Positions 47,801-62,027 of a stretch of 64,000 nucleotides of DNA are shown here, one piece after another. The DNA comes from Phalacrocorax aristotelis. Lineage: Eukaryota; Chordata; Aves; Suliformes; Phalacrocoracidae. Each line of letters starts with the position of its first letter. The first letter of the stretch is position 1. The translations under genes and the position numbers were made by a program. The stretch is from the NCBI RefSeq assembly GCF_949628215.1, contig NC_134282.1, positions 20,750,723 to 20,814,722 of the forward strand, given 5' to 3'. The notes below the pieces were generated by a model, which saw nothing but the letters and a program-made list of their open reading frames with translations, made no database searches and had not been told where the DNA came from.

Positions 47801-50800
47801 GTGGGAGGCCTTGCTGCTGGATTTTGCTAGTGAACCTTGAACAAACCTCCAAATATTAGTCATGTTGGTTTGACAGGCTGGCTGGCATGTGACATGCGGG
47901 AGTAGAGCAAAAGTGTGCACCGTCAGGGCTGGGGGCTCAGCTTGTGCAGAGCTGCCCAACTTGCATGTGTTCCTAACGAGCCTTTGCTTTTGTCGTCTTC
48001 TCCAGTAAGTGTTTTCATGCAAGGCTCGCCAGGACCTTTCGTTTTCCCTCAGGGAGGTGAAAACTCATTTTTTTCATCCACTCTTATGGGTCCTGATACG
48101 TTAAATCCAGGAGTTGCATCCTTGCCTTGGGCTGCTGCTTGCTAGCAGGCACCAAGCACTTGGCAGCAGCAACTTCCTGAGGATGGGTGGGATGTACAGG
48201 AATGACCTGAGTGCCCTATCTGGCCCTCAGTAAGAAACCTGGAGGGAGTACAATGCATTCCCATTCAGCCTGCTGCAGATCTGGCTGTGGACTTCCTCTC
48301 AGCATGAGGCTGGTTCATCCCTGCAGTGGCTCAGTGCCATGGAGGTGCTCTGCTGCTTTGTAACCCCTGCAGCCAAACATGTGATGGAGGGAAAAAACTA
48401 ATGAGAGACGACAAAACGCCTATCAAAAGGCATGCCTGACACCTGCAGTGTATTCCTCAGGGTGATAACTCATAGTCTGGCCCCTCTTCTGCCAAAGGCT
48501 TCAGCAGCAAATAGTGTCCTGGATCTGTCCCTCTCTCAGCATCAGGCACTCCCCATCAGCTTTATTTCCAGGAACAGCTGCTTGTTTTCAGTGCCGTATC
48601 TCAAGCTGAAGACCTCAAATCCTTCGTACCTCAATGAAAAGATGTCAGAGGTATTTCCCTGCCCCTAAAACATAACAGTAGTTATACAGAATAGCAAAAT
48701 ACAACTGTCAAAATAGGGATTCCTCTCCTCTTTCCATGTAATAGGTTTCATTAAGCACAGAGGATGCACCTGATCAACCTAGGATTAAAAATTCCATTTT
48801 CTTTTACAGGAGAAACAGGGGTCACACGCAGGTTTAGGAGGGTGCCTGGAGGGAAAAATCAATATGTTGGGTAGTGGTCAGTAGGGATCTGTAGTCCTGG
48901 GCACTATCAGGAGTCAGTGATAGTTCCACTGAATTTCTCAACCTCCTCTAAACATCAGACTCCTCCCGACACCACAACTGCATTGCAGTTTGCTGTGCTG
49001 CTCCTCTAATGTTTAATTCTCATAATTTGAGAGAGGTTTTAAGAGGCTCCCATCTCCCATGGAGCACTTGCATTAATATTCCAGTTCAGGATCTCAGTTC
49101 CGCTGCTGATTACAGACAAGGACAGATCCAATTCCTATCAGTGTGAATTAATATTCTTTAAGAGTCCCAAAAGCTTTCTTTTCCCCTATCACCCTCCTTC
49201 AGGCACTGGCAGCCTGGCTGTGCTGGGAGGTGATTAGGTTTGTAAATTTGTTCCTGCAGATGGTGGGTGACACCATTAGTTTTCTCATTTCATTTGTGCA
49301 GCTGAAATTGTGACAGCCGCACATCTTTAATTGGGATCATCTCAAGTTGCATCTTGGCATCAGAAGGAACCTGGTAGCGAGCAGGCCTCAGTAGGCATGG
49401 AGCAGATTGGAAACATTGGGGCTTTTAGCTGTCATAGCTGGTAAAAGATCGATCCTTGCTTTCCAAAACTTGAAGATAGGATGAGAGATGCCCTGACAAC
49501 TGACTGGAAGTGGGAAGATGTCCCTTGTTCTGAAGGAACCCCCCTCCTGTTGGCATAGCTGGGATACAGCGCCTTGGTGTGGAGGAAGAAGAGAAAATCC
49601 CACCTCCTCTTCTTGCCTTAGCTCACTGTCAGTCCCAAGGTAGTGGCAGGAGAGGTGGAGGGAGGAGGTGGTGTTCAGGGTCATCCCACCCCTAGTGCAC
49701 GTAACTGGCTGTGATGTGCTGGTGGCTGGGATCATCCCTGGTGGGTGTGGCGTGGAGACAAGTGCAGGTCCTGCATCATCTCTCTGCAGTTCAGTGTTTG
49801 GGGTGGGAAGGGGTGTAGTTGGAGCTGTGACTCCTTGATGGTGGCCTGCCCTGTGCCTGGGCTACCTTCGTCTCTTTCTTCACACGGTGACAGCGAGCAT
49901 TCCTGTTGGGCGGGGGTGACCAAAGGTCTCTGCAGAGCTCCACACAGCCCCCGGTCACCCTTGATCCCTGCATGGCAGGGAAACACCCTGCTACCACTGC
50001 AGGCAGCGTACGTCAGCCAAGCGGCTGCCTTTTGCACTGCCAGCTCCAAAGTCTGCCTCAGGAGAGGGCTTTTGGGCAGTGCTGGGCTGCCCAAGAGCGA
50101 GCATTATCAGAGCATCTCTTCTTGGCTCCAAATTCATATTCCAGCATCACCACTTCTCCTTCCCTGTTCCCTTCCTCACTGTCCTGCAGATGATGCTCAT
50201 CGGGTCTCACAGCTGGTTGCAGGAGAAGGGTCCAATCGGGACCTGTGGTGTGGGGACAGGAGGGTGTGCAGGGAGCTCTGTGCCTCTGCTGTGGGCAAAG
50301 GGCTGTGCCCTGCCACTGCTGTGGTGCTTCCAGGAGGAGGGAACAGGATGACTTACCTGGCAGCAAAGCTCAGCTTTAAATCCCAGTGTTTGTCTGAGCA
50401 CCAGTAAGGAAAAGCCTCGGGGGTAAGCAGCAGTGTCTTCAGTGCCCCTTTTGATCTATATGGAAGAATTTTTCTAGGGCCTGAGAATTACCAGCTGGTG
50501 GGATGGCTGACTGCAGCTTAGAGTGATACTACATTTATATGAAACAAAATATTAAACTGCAGCCTAATCTCTCCTTAGATCTCATAGTTTATCTGTTCAC
50601 ACCCACCAGTGTTGTGCTGGTTGTTTGGAGGCTGCAGACGTGGGAGGGCTGTCATCAGCCTCCAGCCAGAGTCCATCTCACTCATGGCCTTCACATGAGT
50701 GACTGAATCAGGTGCCTGGGCCATAAATGCTTGTCTGTAATCCTTTCTCCAGGCTGCCTGGGAACCCCATCCTACTGCTGGCCTCCCCAAGGGCTGCCCC

Positions 50801-53800
50801 CAGCTGACCCCTGCTCTGAACTGCCCTACAGCAGCTGGAGCCTGCCTGCACCATCTGTCCCCTGAGTTCATCGGCTGCGGGGAGAGTCAAGGCCGCTTTG
50901 GGGAAAGAGGGGCAGTTTTGAGGGCTAGGAGCGGGACGCCTCAGGGAGACACCCCATGGCACCAGGAGCAGGGCCGCTGGAGCTGGCCTCCTCTGGGATG
51001 TGGCTGCCGGTGAGCCGGGGCGAGCACGCTGTGTCTCATGGGTACAGTGCATGTGCTCGCCAGCTCATTGATACTGTTGGTAGTGTGCCTCGGTCCTGGG
51101 CCTGGGCACGTGGTTGCTGTCATTAAACACCTGCCTGTTCCCGTGGACGGGTCTTTGACCTCACTGTGGAGGGAAGGCTTTCCTCCTCTGCATTTATTGT
51201 TGCCGAAAACCAGAGCTAGGAAAGTACGTATCAGGTTTAGCGTGGCCAGGACGCAATAACGGTTATTGCCTGCCCTAGATTTTGGCAATGAGCATGCGTG
51301 GCTTGTTGGACTTCTCTCTTCAGATAGATACCGCGGCTGAGCAAATGCCACTGCCAGCAGTGTGCTGTGTGCCGGGCTGTTTCCTCCAGCGGTGCTCCAA
51401 GCCAGGGAGCACAAACTCCGGCAAGCCCGGGGGAGCATGGCTGCATGCTCTGCCCTGCTTTCCTGTGCAGGCAGCTGCCCTCTCCTGCCTGGCAAAGCAG
51501 CAGTGCAGCATGTGAGTCCTTCACTCACTGGTGATGGAGAAAGATACCTGAGCTGTGGTGTTCCCATGTTGCTTTTTGCATCTGAAGCTTCACTGGCATA
51601 CGGTTGGAGTGGAACCATGATTTGTGTTCTTGCTTTTGCTTTACCAGAATGGCCTTAAAATGTCCCAGAGATTCTCAATTAAAACAAACCAATGAGATTA
51701 TAATCAAGGAAACTCCCAGAACAGACAACATTAAGAGAGACGTAATTCTGAGCGTGCAGTGAGTACAAAGGGAACATGTTTTGGCCATCCCAGTGGCTGG
51801 AAGTTTTGTTTCCAGGCTGGCAGTGGATCTAAGAAATCAGATCTTGGTTGTGTTCCTCCCTTATTTGTTGGTCATATTAGATGGAAACATCCTTGCAGGG
51901 CAACCACATGTGTTAGGAATGGCATCAAGAGCAGCTTCCTTCAAACACCGCTGTAGGCAAACTGGTAATGGTTGCAGGGATGGGTGTAAATAACTGGGAT
52001 GAAGTAAATGAGTGTTATGAAACCTTGTGCTGTAGATCAAATGCAGCATTTCATGGCATTGATATTCCACTTCCCAGGGCTTCCTTACCCATTGGGTACA
52101 GTGGTTGTTGTGTTGGCCTAAATGGCCTCCTGCCCGTCCAGCCACTGCTTAAAAATGTAGATGTACTTTCCAGAAGTGAGTTGAACGGTTGGAAGACAAT
52201 TAATCAAATTGGTTCTGGCCCCACCAGAAGAGATTCAGTGGATCAGACGCCAAATGCCTGGGCTCTGCTGAGGGTCCTGCTGGGTACTCACTGGTCTTGG
52301 CGGGGGTGGTTTGGTCACCAGCTGGTTTCACCTGTAGGTTCAGTGGCTTCACACTGAGGATGGCACTGGGGTCCCAGCCCTGCAGCCTGGCCCCCCAAAA
52401 CCTACAACCCTGACCTAAGCTAGGCTGTGAGGGTTTCTAGCCTGTCTGCACGAGCTGGGAGACAAGGGGAAGAGGTGGGATGGGAGCAGAGGTTCCCTGA
52501 CAATCTCACTGTGTTTTTTCGTCTTGATTTAATTCAGAGCTACTGGGCTTTGTAGGGGGAAGAGCTGATTGCAGAAATTCCTGATGCTGATGTTTACCAG
52601 ATATTCTTTTTAGATGGGAAAACCATTTTGTGTCATGAGAAATTTTGCAAATATTAGCTTTTGTTGCAAATCAGAGTGAAACCAGATTTCAAGAGGTTTA
52701 GGGTTCTCACAAACTTGGACTTTTGGCCACGGTTAGCTGCAGCTCTCTGACAGCCTGCTTGAGCTGCTGAGCCACCTCGTTCTGTACCATGTGGCACAAG
52801 GTGTTAAAACAGTTGAGACAAGATATGTGCCGTGGAAGCCAAGCTTTTTCAATTAAGGAAGAGCAAAACTTTTACTTTTTGTAGATGTTTTGATTCAGCA
52901 ATTATCTTAGTGGAGACTTCATTTTTTCTAGTTTTATTGTTTGGCTCTGGTAATAACCACTGTTGTGTTTGCAAGTTTTAAGTGATGACAGGCCAAATGC
53001 CTCCCCGGCATTTCACTTCTTCCTGTGTCAGTGTGCTGGCTTTGTCTGCCTTCATCAGCACCAAGGGCTTTCTCTCCCTTGCTCCGCTTGACATGTGACC
53101 AAGCTGTGGACAAGCCCTATCTTGTACCATGCTGGCACAGGATATGCAGTCCCTGTGCCTCCCCAAATGATCAATGTCTCGAGGCACCTCTCATTCAAAG
53201 AGATTACATTCAGCCTGTAATTTGCTGGTATCAGTAAGGTGGGTACTCGACATGGGGGTCCTTAATGGCCTTCATGCTCCTTCTGTACCCTGTGCTGTAT
53301 TTGGTTCCTGGGTTTAGTTTGGGAAGACAAGTGTTGCGAGGGTGTTGCTGGGAGCAGGAGGTGTGCAGGTGTCAGAGGTGCAATAGACTTGGCAGGTGGG
53401 TTCATGCAGAGGGGTTGCCAGGAGTAGGGATGGTGGTGGGAAGGCATGCCAAGGGCTGAAATTGGCCCCTCTCCATGCACCAGGGCAGGCTGGCCACAGT
53501 ATGTGCCAGGAATGGCTCCTTTTCCTCCTCATTTTGTCCATACGTGCTGCCGGTACAGCCCATCCCCACCGAGTCCGGCCGGGAGAGCGCAGCACAAACA
53601 AACCTAGCAGAAGCAGCCAGCACGACCCAAGAGGCAGCACATATGGTAGCTGGGAGCAGAGAGTGCCCAGGATTCAGGTTTCAGGGTGGGAGCTGCTGTG
53701 TCATGGGCTGACGTCAGCCCAGCGGCCCCCTGCAATACCAGACAGCCCTGTCACAGCCAGTTGCGTGGCTGCTTGCACAAGCTGGGTTACTCAAGCTCAA

Positions 53801-53847
53801 GAGTGATGTGGAAAGCGATGTCCCAAAAAACCCTTGTGTGTTTAGTC

Positions 53848-53889
53848 AAAAGGGGAAAAAAAAAAGGGAGGAGAGGAAGGAAGGAAGGA
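53848..53889 (+). repeat. Purine tract with (GGAA)n
   Basis: An A-run, then GGGAGGAGA and about three GGAA/AAGG units, purines throughout. Confidence 0.85.
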
Positions 53890-56154
53890 CGACCTGTAAA
53901 ACACTTTCCTCCAGTGTCTCACAGATTCACAGTCCTTGCCCCACTTATTTGGCTGTTGGATTTTATTTTCAGCTGTTTGATTCATGAGAGCGTGTCTTGG
54001 AGCATTTGGAAGTGTGCAGTCTACTTCCGTCCCCATCCCCCCCCACCCCGAGACTCAAACCATCCATGGCGAGCCAGCCAGGTAGCGCTTCCACAGCCTT
54101 GCTCCCTGAGAGGGGAGGAAGGGCTGTTGGGAGCGTGGGGGCTGCCTGTGCCCCAGAGCCACTGCAGTGCTGCTGGCGAGGTGCCTGTGCAGTTTGCTGC
54201 AGTTGGATAGCATGTAACTTAGCAAAAACAGAGCGGGATGGGATTTTTCCAGGTTTAATTTGAGCTTTTCTTGATTACAGTGTAACTGTGAGATTTGGAC
54301 TCTTGTGTTTTCCATGTTCTGCTGTGCTTTTATGGCAGGAGCAATGACAAGCCTCAGACCATCATCAAAACATTGTTTTGAGTATCGCAAGGCCATGGTT
54401 GAATAGAGATCTCCTCCCTCCACACCCACCACAGAGAGCTTGGACCTCCAAGAGGCAGGTGAAGACAGCAGCAGTGGCCGCCCACGAGCAGCTGACCCAC
54501 AGTGCGTAGAGCGGGTGGTCTTCTGGGTACTTGGCTGGATTTCTCAGTTGCTATTCTGGGTAGGATTTGTCTGCAAGAGAATCTATCATGGGTTTGATTC
54601 AATATGCAGTTACTGCTTGGAGGGTGATTATTTGAGAGTATTTGTTTGATATGTTTCTTCTTTCTGTTCTGTCTTGCTTGACCTACACACAGAAATGCAC
54701 GTTGGCAACCTCAGCCTATCCATCTATTATCATTAATGCTCCAGCATGTGTTTTTACTTTACAAAGCATTGCATAGTGTTGCTCATGGTAATGGGAAAGG
54801 AGGTGTTATAGGCATGCAGCAGCCCCGTCTAACATCTACAACATCTTGGCCAATTTTTAATAACCAAAGTGATCACCTGTTGTATGTTCTAAAAGCTATT
54901 TGTTTGTAATCTTAAATTGTAATAATAACCTTGTTGATGCAGAGGATGTGTGGGAGAAACAGGCCTCCTTGAAAATTTCCTACAAGGCTTTGCCAAGCCT
55001 GAAGTGATTACTTTTTTTCCCCTTTTTTCTTTTTCTTTTATGACTGAAAGCCATTTTTCACAGTGGTGGGTAGCACTTCCAGCTGCAACATGTCAGAACC
55101 AAGCACAGGATCAGGCTCTGGAGGCAGTGTGGCTCTGTGCTATATCCTTTTGCAAATCATACAGGAGACAGCACAGTAATTTCCCTAGAAACGTGGAAAA
55201 TTAAGCCCTTCACTTCAGCAAGGCGTCAGCAGAGCAGTCCTGTCCCCTCCCAGCCCAGCTGTGCCCAGCAAGCTCATCTGCACATCTGCAGCTTGCAGAG
55301 CTCAGCCTCGGGCTCAGCCTTTCCTCAGAAACCCCTAGTTCATCTAGCACTGAGACTGAAAAGCCGCTCCTCTTGCTGGAAAGGGCACAACGTACCAGCT
55401 TGCTCCAAGGAGGCAGAAGGTTGAAACTTGGTTACCTCTGGGGGACCACGGAGGTCTCAGCTGCATCAATGCAATTTAATGCCTTGAAACCCTGACCGCA
55501 CGTGGGTGTGCAGGGCAGGACCATGAGAGCTGGTGGGAGTGGTGGGGGTGCAGAGCGCACCCCGGGCTCCAGCCACCCCTGGGATGCTGTGCACAGTGCA
55601 AAATTAATGAGATTGTCATAGGCGCAGCCGTGCAGTCACGGTTGAGGAGGTGCTCTCATCTCCAGCCCCTCTCCCAGGGTTTCCAGCCTCTCCAGAAAAT
55701 TGCCCTGTAGAGTGTCATTGCTCATGCTTATTCTTAGCCCAATGGTGTGTAGTCGGTTTGGGTTTTGGAAGTTGGATGAAAGCCAATTAATTCAAGTTTA
55801 AAAATTCAGTCAGTTGGATGTGGTTGGTTATTTTTTTCTTTCAGCCCGTGCTTCATAGACATCTTGGTGGTGGGCATTGTAAGCGTTAGGGCCAAAGTGA
55901 TCTAAACCTCTGCACCCGGTAGGAAAATAGTATTATTCCCATCTTATTCAGAGGGAAAAGAAAATGCAGGGATTTTATACAGCTTGCCTAACATGATAGC
56001 GAGACCCCCTTTAATAAAAACCAGATCTCTCATCTCTTAATCTTACACATTAACTGCAAAAACATCCTTCTTCCTTAATCCTTCTTTTGTACACTTCAAA
56101 ACTTTGCACTAACAGTTTGTTTTTATTGGGCATGGCCTTTGATAAGTGATTTCT

Positions 56155-56188
56155 TTGAACAATAGCCAATTCACTGGCTATTGTTCAA
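56155..56188. repeat. Perfect 14-bp inverted repeat, 6-nt loop
   Basis: TTGAACAATAGCCA (56155-56168) and TGGCTATTGTTCAA (56175-56188) are exact reverse complements around ATTCAC. It could form a hairpin in RNA or a cruciform. It is too short for a typical miRNA precursor. Confidence 0.9.
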
Positions 56189-59100
56189 TGGTAATGAGCT
56201 GGCTTAACATAAATTCAACAGTATGCCAAGACTTTACACCTGAATGGGCATCCAGAGGTCTGAACCCCTATGTCTAATATTTGAAAAATATCCCCGTTAC
56301 TGTTTAGAAAGAAGGATGAGAACAATTAGGAAGAGGACGAAAGCAGAAGTATGGCATAAATACAAACTGCGGTGATCTCAGGTACTTGGGCTGGTTTCTG
56401 TTTTCTTACGTTGTACTATCACTCCCTGTTTCAGTCTTTATAATGCCTTTTTCAGAGTGATGGTGAGACGATGATGTTGCCTTTAATTGGGGATGCTGGG
56501 AGCTGAGAACAGCTCCGTGAAGGCTGGTCAGTAGTGGGCAGAAGGGAAGGAAGTTTTGGCATCTGTAGGAGCAGAAGGAGATTTTGGATGACAGCAAGGA
56601 AGTCCTTTTCCTTGCTTGGAGGAATGATGAACTATTTTGTGCATCATTCTTCCATCTAAAGTAGGAGTTGGGAGGCCAGCTAGACTACAGTTAAGGCACT
56701 TCTTGGTCAATCTGGACAACAGTATCTCAGAGGGATGTGAATGGTTGGATCAGAAATAATTAATCAATGTTTTAATCTCCATGCTCTCTATGTGTTTACG
56801 TGTGTTCATGAAACTATTTCTATCTTCTTCCTGCCTTTGGAGGTGTTTATTACTACAAGCTACTGGAAAATCCTGGGGAGTGGATGGCCCTGCTTTGGCA
56901 AGAGCATTGATTGTACATGGAAATTAAGTTCTAGCAGCACTCAGAGTTTTTACCCTTCCCCAAGTTAAGAAGCACTTGTTACAGTTTTGTACTGTACAGT
57001 GATTTCAGTGCTAGGGAGGTAGATCCTAAGATATCTTCACTATGCTCAGCTCACATCTTGTGGGTTTAGGTCAGTAAGCAAATGTACTGTTGATGTTGCC
57101 TTTTAGAAGTTATACAAGTGCAGTAGGCTTGCCGCCTCCTTCAGGAGCTCTGGTGCTAAGGAAGCCCCGTGTCCACCCATGGGTGCTCTCCCTGGTGTGC
57201 AGGCAGGGAGTGCTCATTCCCAGGTTCCTACCTGCTGGTGGCAGAAAACAAATGCTGATCCAGCAGCGCTGGGTATTTGGAATATTGGGGCTGCCCCCAC
57301 TCACATATTGCCCTGCAGAGTTGTGTTGCACTGCTGGTTCTGCAAAGCATTACTGTAATTGATTTTGTTTGTTGTTCACAATAATTTTCTCCTGGGGTCA
57401 CAGATTAGGCAGTTTTGGTTTGCTCTTTTTTAGGTTTGGTTTTAATTACTATTTGACCTCCATGCTGTTGGTTTTCTTCTGCGCCTGCTATATTATAGTC
57501 ATTTTGCTCTGGGCTGTATTCTGAGAAAAACTAGGACATACTCAATGCCTTTGGTAGATGTTATGCCTGGAAGGTGGCCCAGTGCTGTAAGAAATGCTCC
57601 TGACTGAGTAATAGAAGCCAAGAAATAAAAAGTTATGATAGCATTCCAGTTAAAACATGGGAGTACCTCATACAATTTCAAAGTGGCTTAGCCTATGTCA
57701 CCACAGTACCAAAAGAAAGGTGGGTCCAGAGACTGCTGTTCCCAGGAGATCGTTGGTTGTATAAATAATCACTCAAATTAGGAGTTTTCAGTGATAGCCT
57801 AAAACCACACCTTCTGTCTTGCCTATGTCCTTTGCTAGTCTAGCTAGCAGACAGGCCATCCCTCCTCTGTAGAACCTACATGCACAGGTCATCACTGCAG
57901 GCTCAGTATTTATCAAGAGACAAGGCACTGCCTGACTTTTTGTAATGGGTGTAGTTTTAGATTTAATGTTCTTCTCTGCTTTCTGTGTCCGTATTTGTTT
58001 AAATGTCTTCCATGTGTGTTTCCCAGAGTGATAAGATCTCAGCGGCACAACCTCAGCAACAACAATTGAATTTAGCCCATCATCTTTCAAAAGCCTCTGC
58101 TGTCAGCAGCAGCCAGCGGTTCCTCCTCGCCGGGTGGAGGAGCTCCCTGGGAGAGCTGCCCACAGTGACATGCTCAAGCAGTGAATCTGGAATGGGCCAT
58201 CCGTGAAGGCAAACAGCTGAAAGCAAGTGATGGAAATGTTAAATGAGATATGGCTGCGCCTTTTAAACCCCCACCTGGCTTACATAGAAGGTCAAATGTT
58301 TGTACAAGGTAAACAAAAAACATTTCTCTTAGCCCATGTTCAGGGGGTGTGAATGGTCATTACCTCCAAATCAGAGTAATGGGTTATGCAGCAACTTACT
58401 CCAAAGCTCTTGGTTTGACCCAAGAGCTGGAAATATCCACCTGGAATAACAGGGATCTAGGTGGGTAAAGCAATGGTGAGAGAACCTTTGGTAGAAATGC
58501 CTAGTTTAATTGGGATTTGCTATAGGTAACTTTAGTGCCTAAATCAGCAAGGCTCCAGCGTGCTTTCGTCAGTGTGACTTCTCTTGAATGAACTGGGTCT
58601 TCTGCTACATGTTTGTAAAGTTCTTAATTTAACAGGGCTCTGGCTTGCTGGGGATATTGCTATGTGATGGGTGAATATTGAAATTTTATTGTGCTGAACA
58701 GGCATAAACTTGCTATTTTATCATTCCTACTGAATTATTCTTAGAATGTTGTTGAATAGAATACTAACTTGTCAGCATGACTTCATTTTTATTGTATTTG
58801 TGCATTGAATCTAACCTACAGACAACGGTAAACTTTGCACTGTGCTGTGGAAATACTCCTAGTCTTTGTCTTGTGCTCTTTTAAACAACGCAATCTGCAC
58901 AGTGTTTATCTAGAGGCATATAAGCCCCCCTATAAATTTATGCATATCCCAACTTTGTAAGTCTTACATATTAATTTGCTTATTTTCCATCTAAACAAAG
59001 GATCTCAGGAGCCCACAAAAATGGTCAGAATCATCTTGATCCAATTTGTTACATAGTTTTGCTTGACTGCTCAGGTATTTTTTGTGTTTGGTAAAAGACG

Positions 59101-59220
59101 GGTCAAACCCTGTATCTGGGCCTACTATTTTTGGCAAAAACCCTGATTTGTTTAATCCTTTTTGAACGCGAATCTCCTGAGAGCTTATTTTGATTTATTA
59201 ACCTGATTGTTTAAACACAG

Positions 59221-59353
59221 AAGAACGATCTGGAACTGTGACCTTCGTTCAGGAAAGCGCATGCTCAAGATTTTCTGCTCTGAATCCCACCCAGCTCTAT
59301 GCAATGTGTGTGAAGGACCCTGATGTGCACAACAAGGCTCTTCGGAGACACAG
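59221..59353 (+). other. Exon-like segment A of a possible unannotated transcript
   Basis: Preceded by GTTTAAACACAG and ended by CACAG|GTAAGC, a near-ideal donor. One frame (from 59223) is open throughout and leaves 2 nt. No family recognised; could equally be a non-coding exon or chance. Confidence 0.2.
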
Positions 59354-62027
59354 GTAAGCATATGCATCTCCCTCTGCAAGGTTTGGGTATGGTTGGCATG
59401 GGGTAGTGGGACTTGCACCATGCAGTTACCCAAATGAGGTCTGGAGTTCTCCAGTTGCACAGACCGGCCTCTCCATGGATGAGGAACCCCAGCCCAGCCT
59501 GTGTTGCATGGGGCTCTCGGCGCTGGAGCAATGTTGGGCACAGGCTGAGCTTGCCTGGAGGCTGAGATAGGGCACTGCACTGCGCATATGCACTGGCCAG
59601 CGGTGGGGTTGCTGTCTTATCAAGAACAGCCAGGGTTTGGGGGATGTCACCCCATGCAGTTTCATTAAATAATCCTTTCTTTCCAAAGGAGACCTGGAGA
59701 TCGCCTCTTCCTACATGCTTTGGGAACATGTAGTGCCTTAGCTTCAGTGTAGCTCCCATCCCCCATCTGTCCCGTGGCGATATTTGAGGGGTCCCCAGCA
59801 TAGGCGCTATACGGACACGGCACAGAAAGATGGTTGCCATCCCCAGAGCCTTGCAGTGAAAGTATATTTCCCCAGTGAGTGGCAGGATGAACAATGCTTT
59901 TAACATTTTCTGCGAGGCAGCAGTTGTCTGGGTCATTATACCTTCCTTCCTGTTACTCAGAGGTACTGACTAATTCACACATTCCTGGCCAACGTTCTTC
60001 CAACTTGGCTGCCTCAGAGAAGGTACCTCTGACAAGAGCAGCTGGATTTCAGAAGGTGCTGGGGAGTCCCTGCTGCAAAGCAGAGTCAAATTTGCAATTG
60101 CTGGCCTACGTTTTCTTTGTAATTGCGAACTCTGTGTTATCGTTGCAATTGGAACCAGGTATTTTTTTTCATCTCAAGGAGCTGATCTGAATGTGCTGCA
60201 AACAGCCCAGATGGACCAAGGAGCAGCATGGATGCACGGCAGGACAGTTCCCAGCCCTTGGTGGAGCTGCCTCCGTGGTGCAGACCGCAGTACAACTGCT
60301 GCTGACAGCGTAAAGTACACGGTGAATGTCTGGGGACGTGTCTGCTGGATGTGATTAGAGCTTCTTCTGCAAGCTGGGTGTTGGAAAAGGAAACCAATGG
60401 AAACAATAACGGAAGCCAATAAACAGCCTTGTATACAGCAAACTTAAATTCTCCATTTCGTAATAAATAGCAATTGCTCAGGGCCAATATCATAAACGCC
60501 CATCTCGGAATGCTGCTCTCCCCACTGACGATGACCAGATGTTTAGTCAAATCTGACTAACCTCTGTTTCACAAGTTCAGGCTTTTCCTGTGCTCTGGGC
60601 CAAACCCAAAGCTCACGGGTGTGATGGAGGGCCTCCGTGGGAAGCGGGGGCTTTGAGATGTTTTCAAAGCTCCGATGTTTTTCATATAAATATTGGAAAG
60701 CAGTCCTCAAGCAAGTCTCACTGTGTTTTGAGCACTGTTCACTTGTGAGCTTTGAAAATGCGTCAGATGTAGACATCAGTAAAAACACAGCATTGTGAGT
60801 GACACTGGAGTGAAACATGGGGATGGGGAGAGAGAATTAAAAAAAGCTTAGCTCACACCACTTTGTCTTGAATGCATCTCCCGCTCTTCTCCAGAGAAAT
60901 CTCAGTGGGCATCACAGAGGCAGCTGTTTTAGACCTTAGCCAATGATTTTATGTGCTGACTGAAAGGAAATTAAATTTTGGCCCTTTGTGCTCTTTCCCA
61001 AAGCACATGCTGTAACTATACTTTTGATTTAGAGATGATTTACCATGGCTTTTAATTACCAGTCTTGACTGATCCTGATGTGACTTTACCTCAGGAAAGC
61101 CCTTTTCATCACAAAAGCTGTCTCCAAGGTGAGCTCTCTGGGCCTGCAGGTGAAGTTCAGAGAGTCAGCAGGTCTCACTGTCTTTCCTTCTCATTTCTAA
61201 CTGAGAAGAGTGGAGCCAGCAGCACAGGGATGATTGTCACCTTTGGCTCCCAGTGACAATGAGTTATCACACCGGTAAGGGTTTCTGAAAATCCCTTTTT
61301 CACCAAGTAATGCTCTGGCTGTTGGAAGTGGCTCTGAAGAAGGATCTGTACCCAGACTTGGATTAATGTGTGTTTCAGTCTGATCTCCCTGTTGGCCAGG
61401 ACTGACAGATGCTCAGCTAGATCGAGACTGAAAAGGCTGCTTCATGCCTTGGTTACCTCCTAGTCAGCATACAGCAGCACAGTGTGATTGGCTTGGGCTC
61501 AGAGCTTGTCAGGGAAATTTCTCTCTTAATCCATAATGCAGGGCATCTGTCAGACTTATTCGGTTTTCACTTATCCCACGGTGCCTACTGTGGCCTCTTT
61601 GAAGTGATAGTGTGTCTTGGTGTCCCTTTGACAATCGTCCATTGCACAGACAGTGAAAAACCAGGATATTTTACTGCAAAACTCCAATGCATAAATTTCT
61701 CCTATAGGTCCCCTAAATCACATAATCATCTATGAAATCCTCCAATATTTCCACTTTATTCTAGCCCCTCTCCTGCCTGTCTTTCAGCCCCTATTATAAC
61801 AACACTCAGAAAAGTCAGCGGAAGGCTTGTCTGTAGCCTCTGCAAAGACTGGGTCTGTAAGTGTACCTGAATTATTCTTCACGCATCTAGGGAGTTCTTT
61901 AACTCTTAGGTATTGCATATGCACACCAAACAGCACCTTAAATTACTTCCTTTTCTCTTAAGCTCTGGCAGAGACAATTTTGGGGGTGGGATGTTCATGC
62001 TTTTCTGAACCACCATGTGTTTTCCAG

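Noticed and set aside
49745-50407. 220-codon open frame on +
   Set aside because: It overlaps several other long frames on both strands in GC-rich DNA, has an abnormal Cys/Ser/Gly-rich composition and shows no domain or splice context.
50941-51618. 225-codon open frame on -
   Set aside because: The translation is low-complexity (Ala, Ser, Pro, Arg) without a family signature, and stop codons are rare here because of the GC content.
59265-59936. 223-codon open frame on -
   Set aside because: No recognisable motif and a random-looking composition; an overlapping frame of similar quality exists on the same strand.
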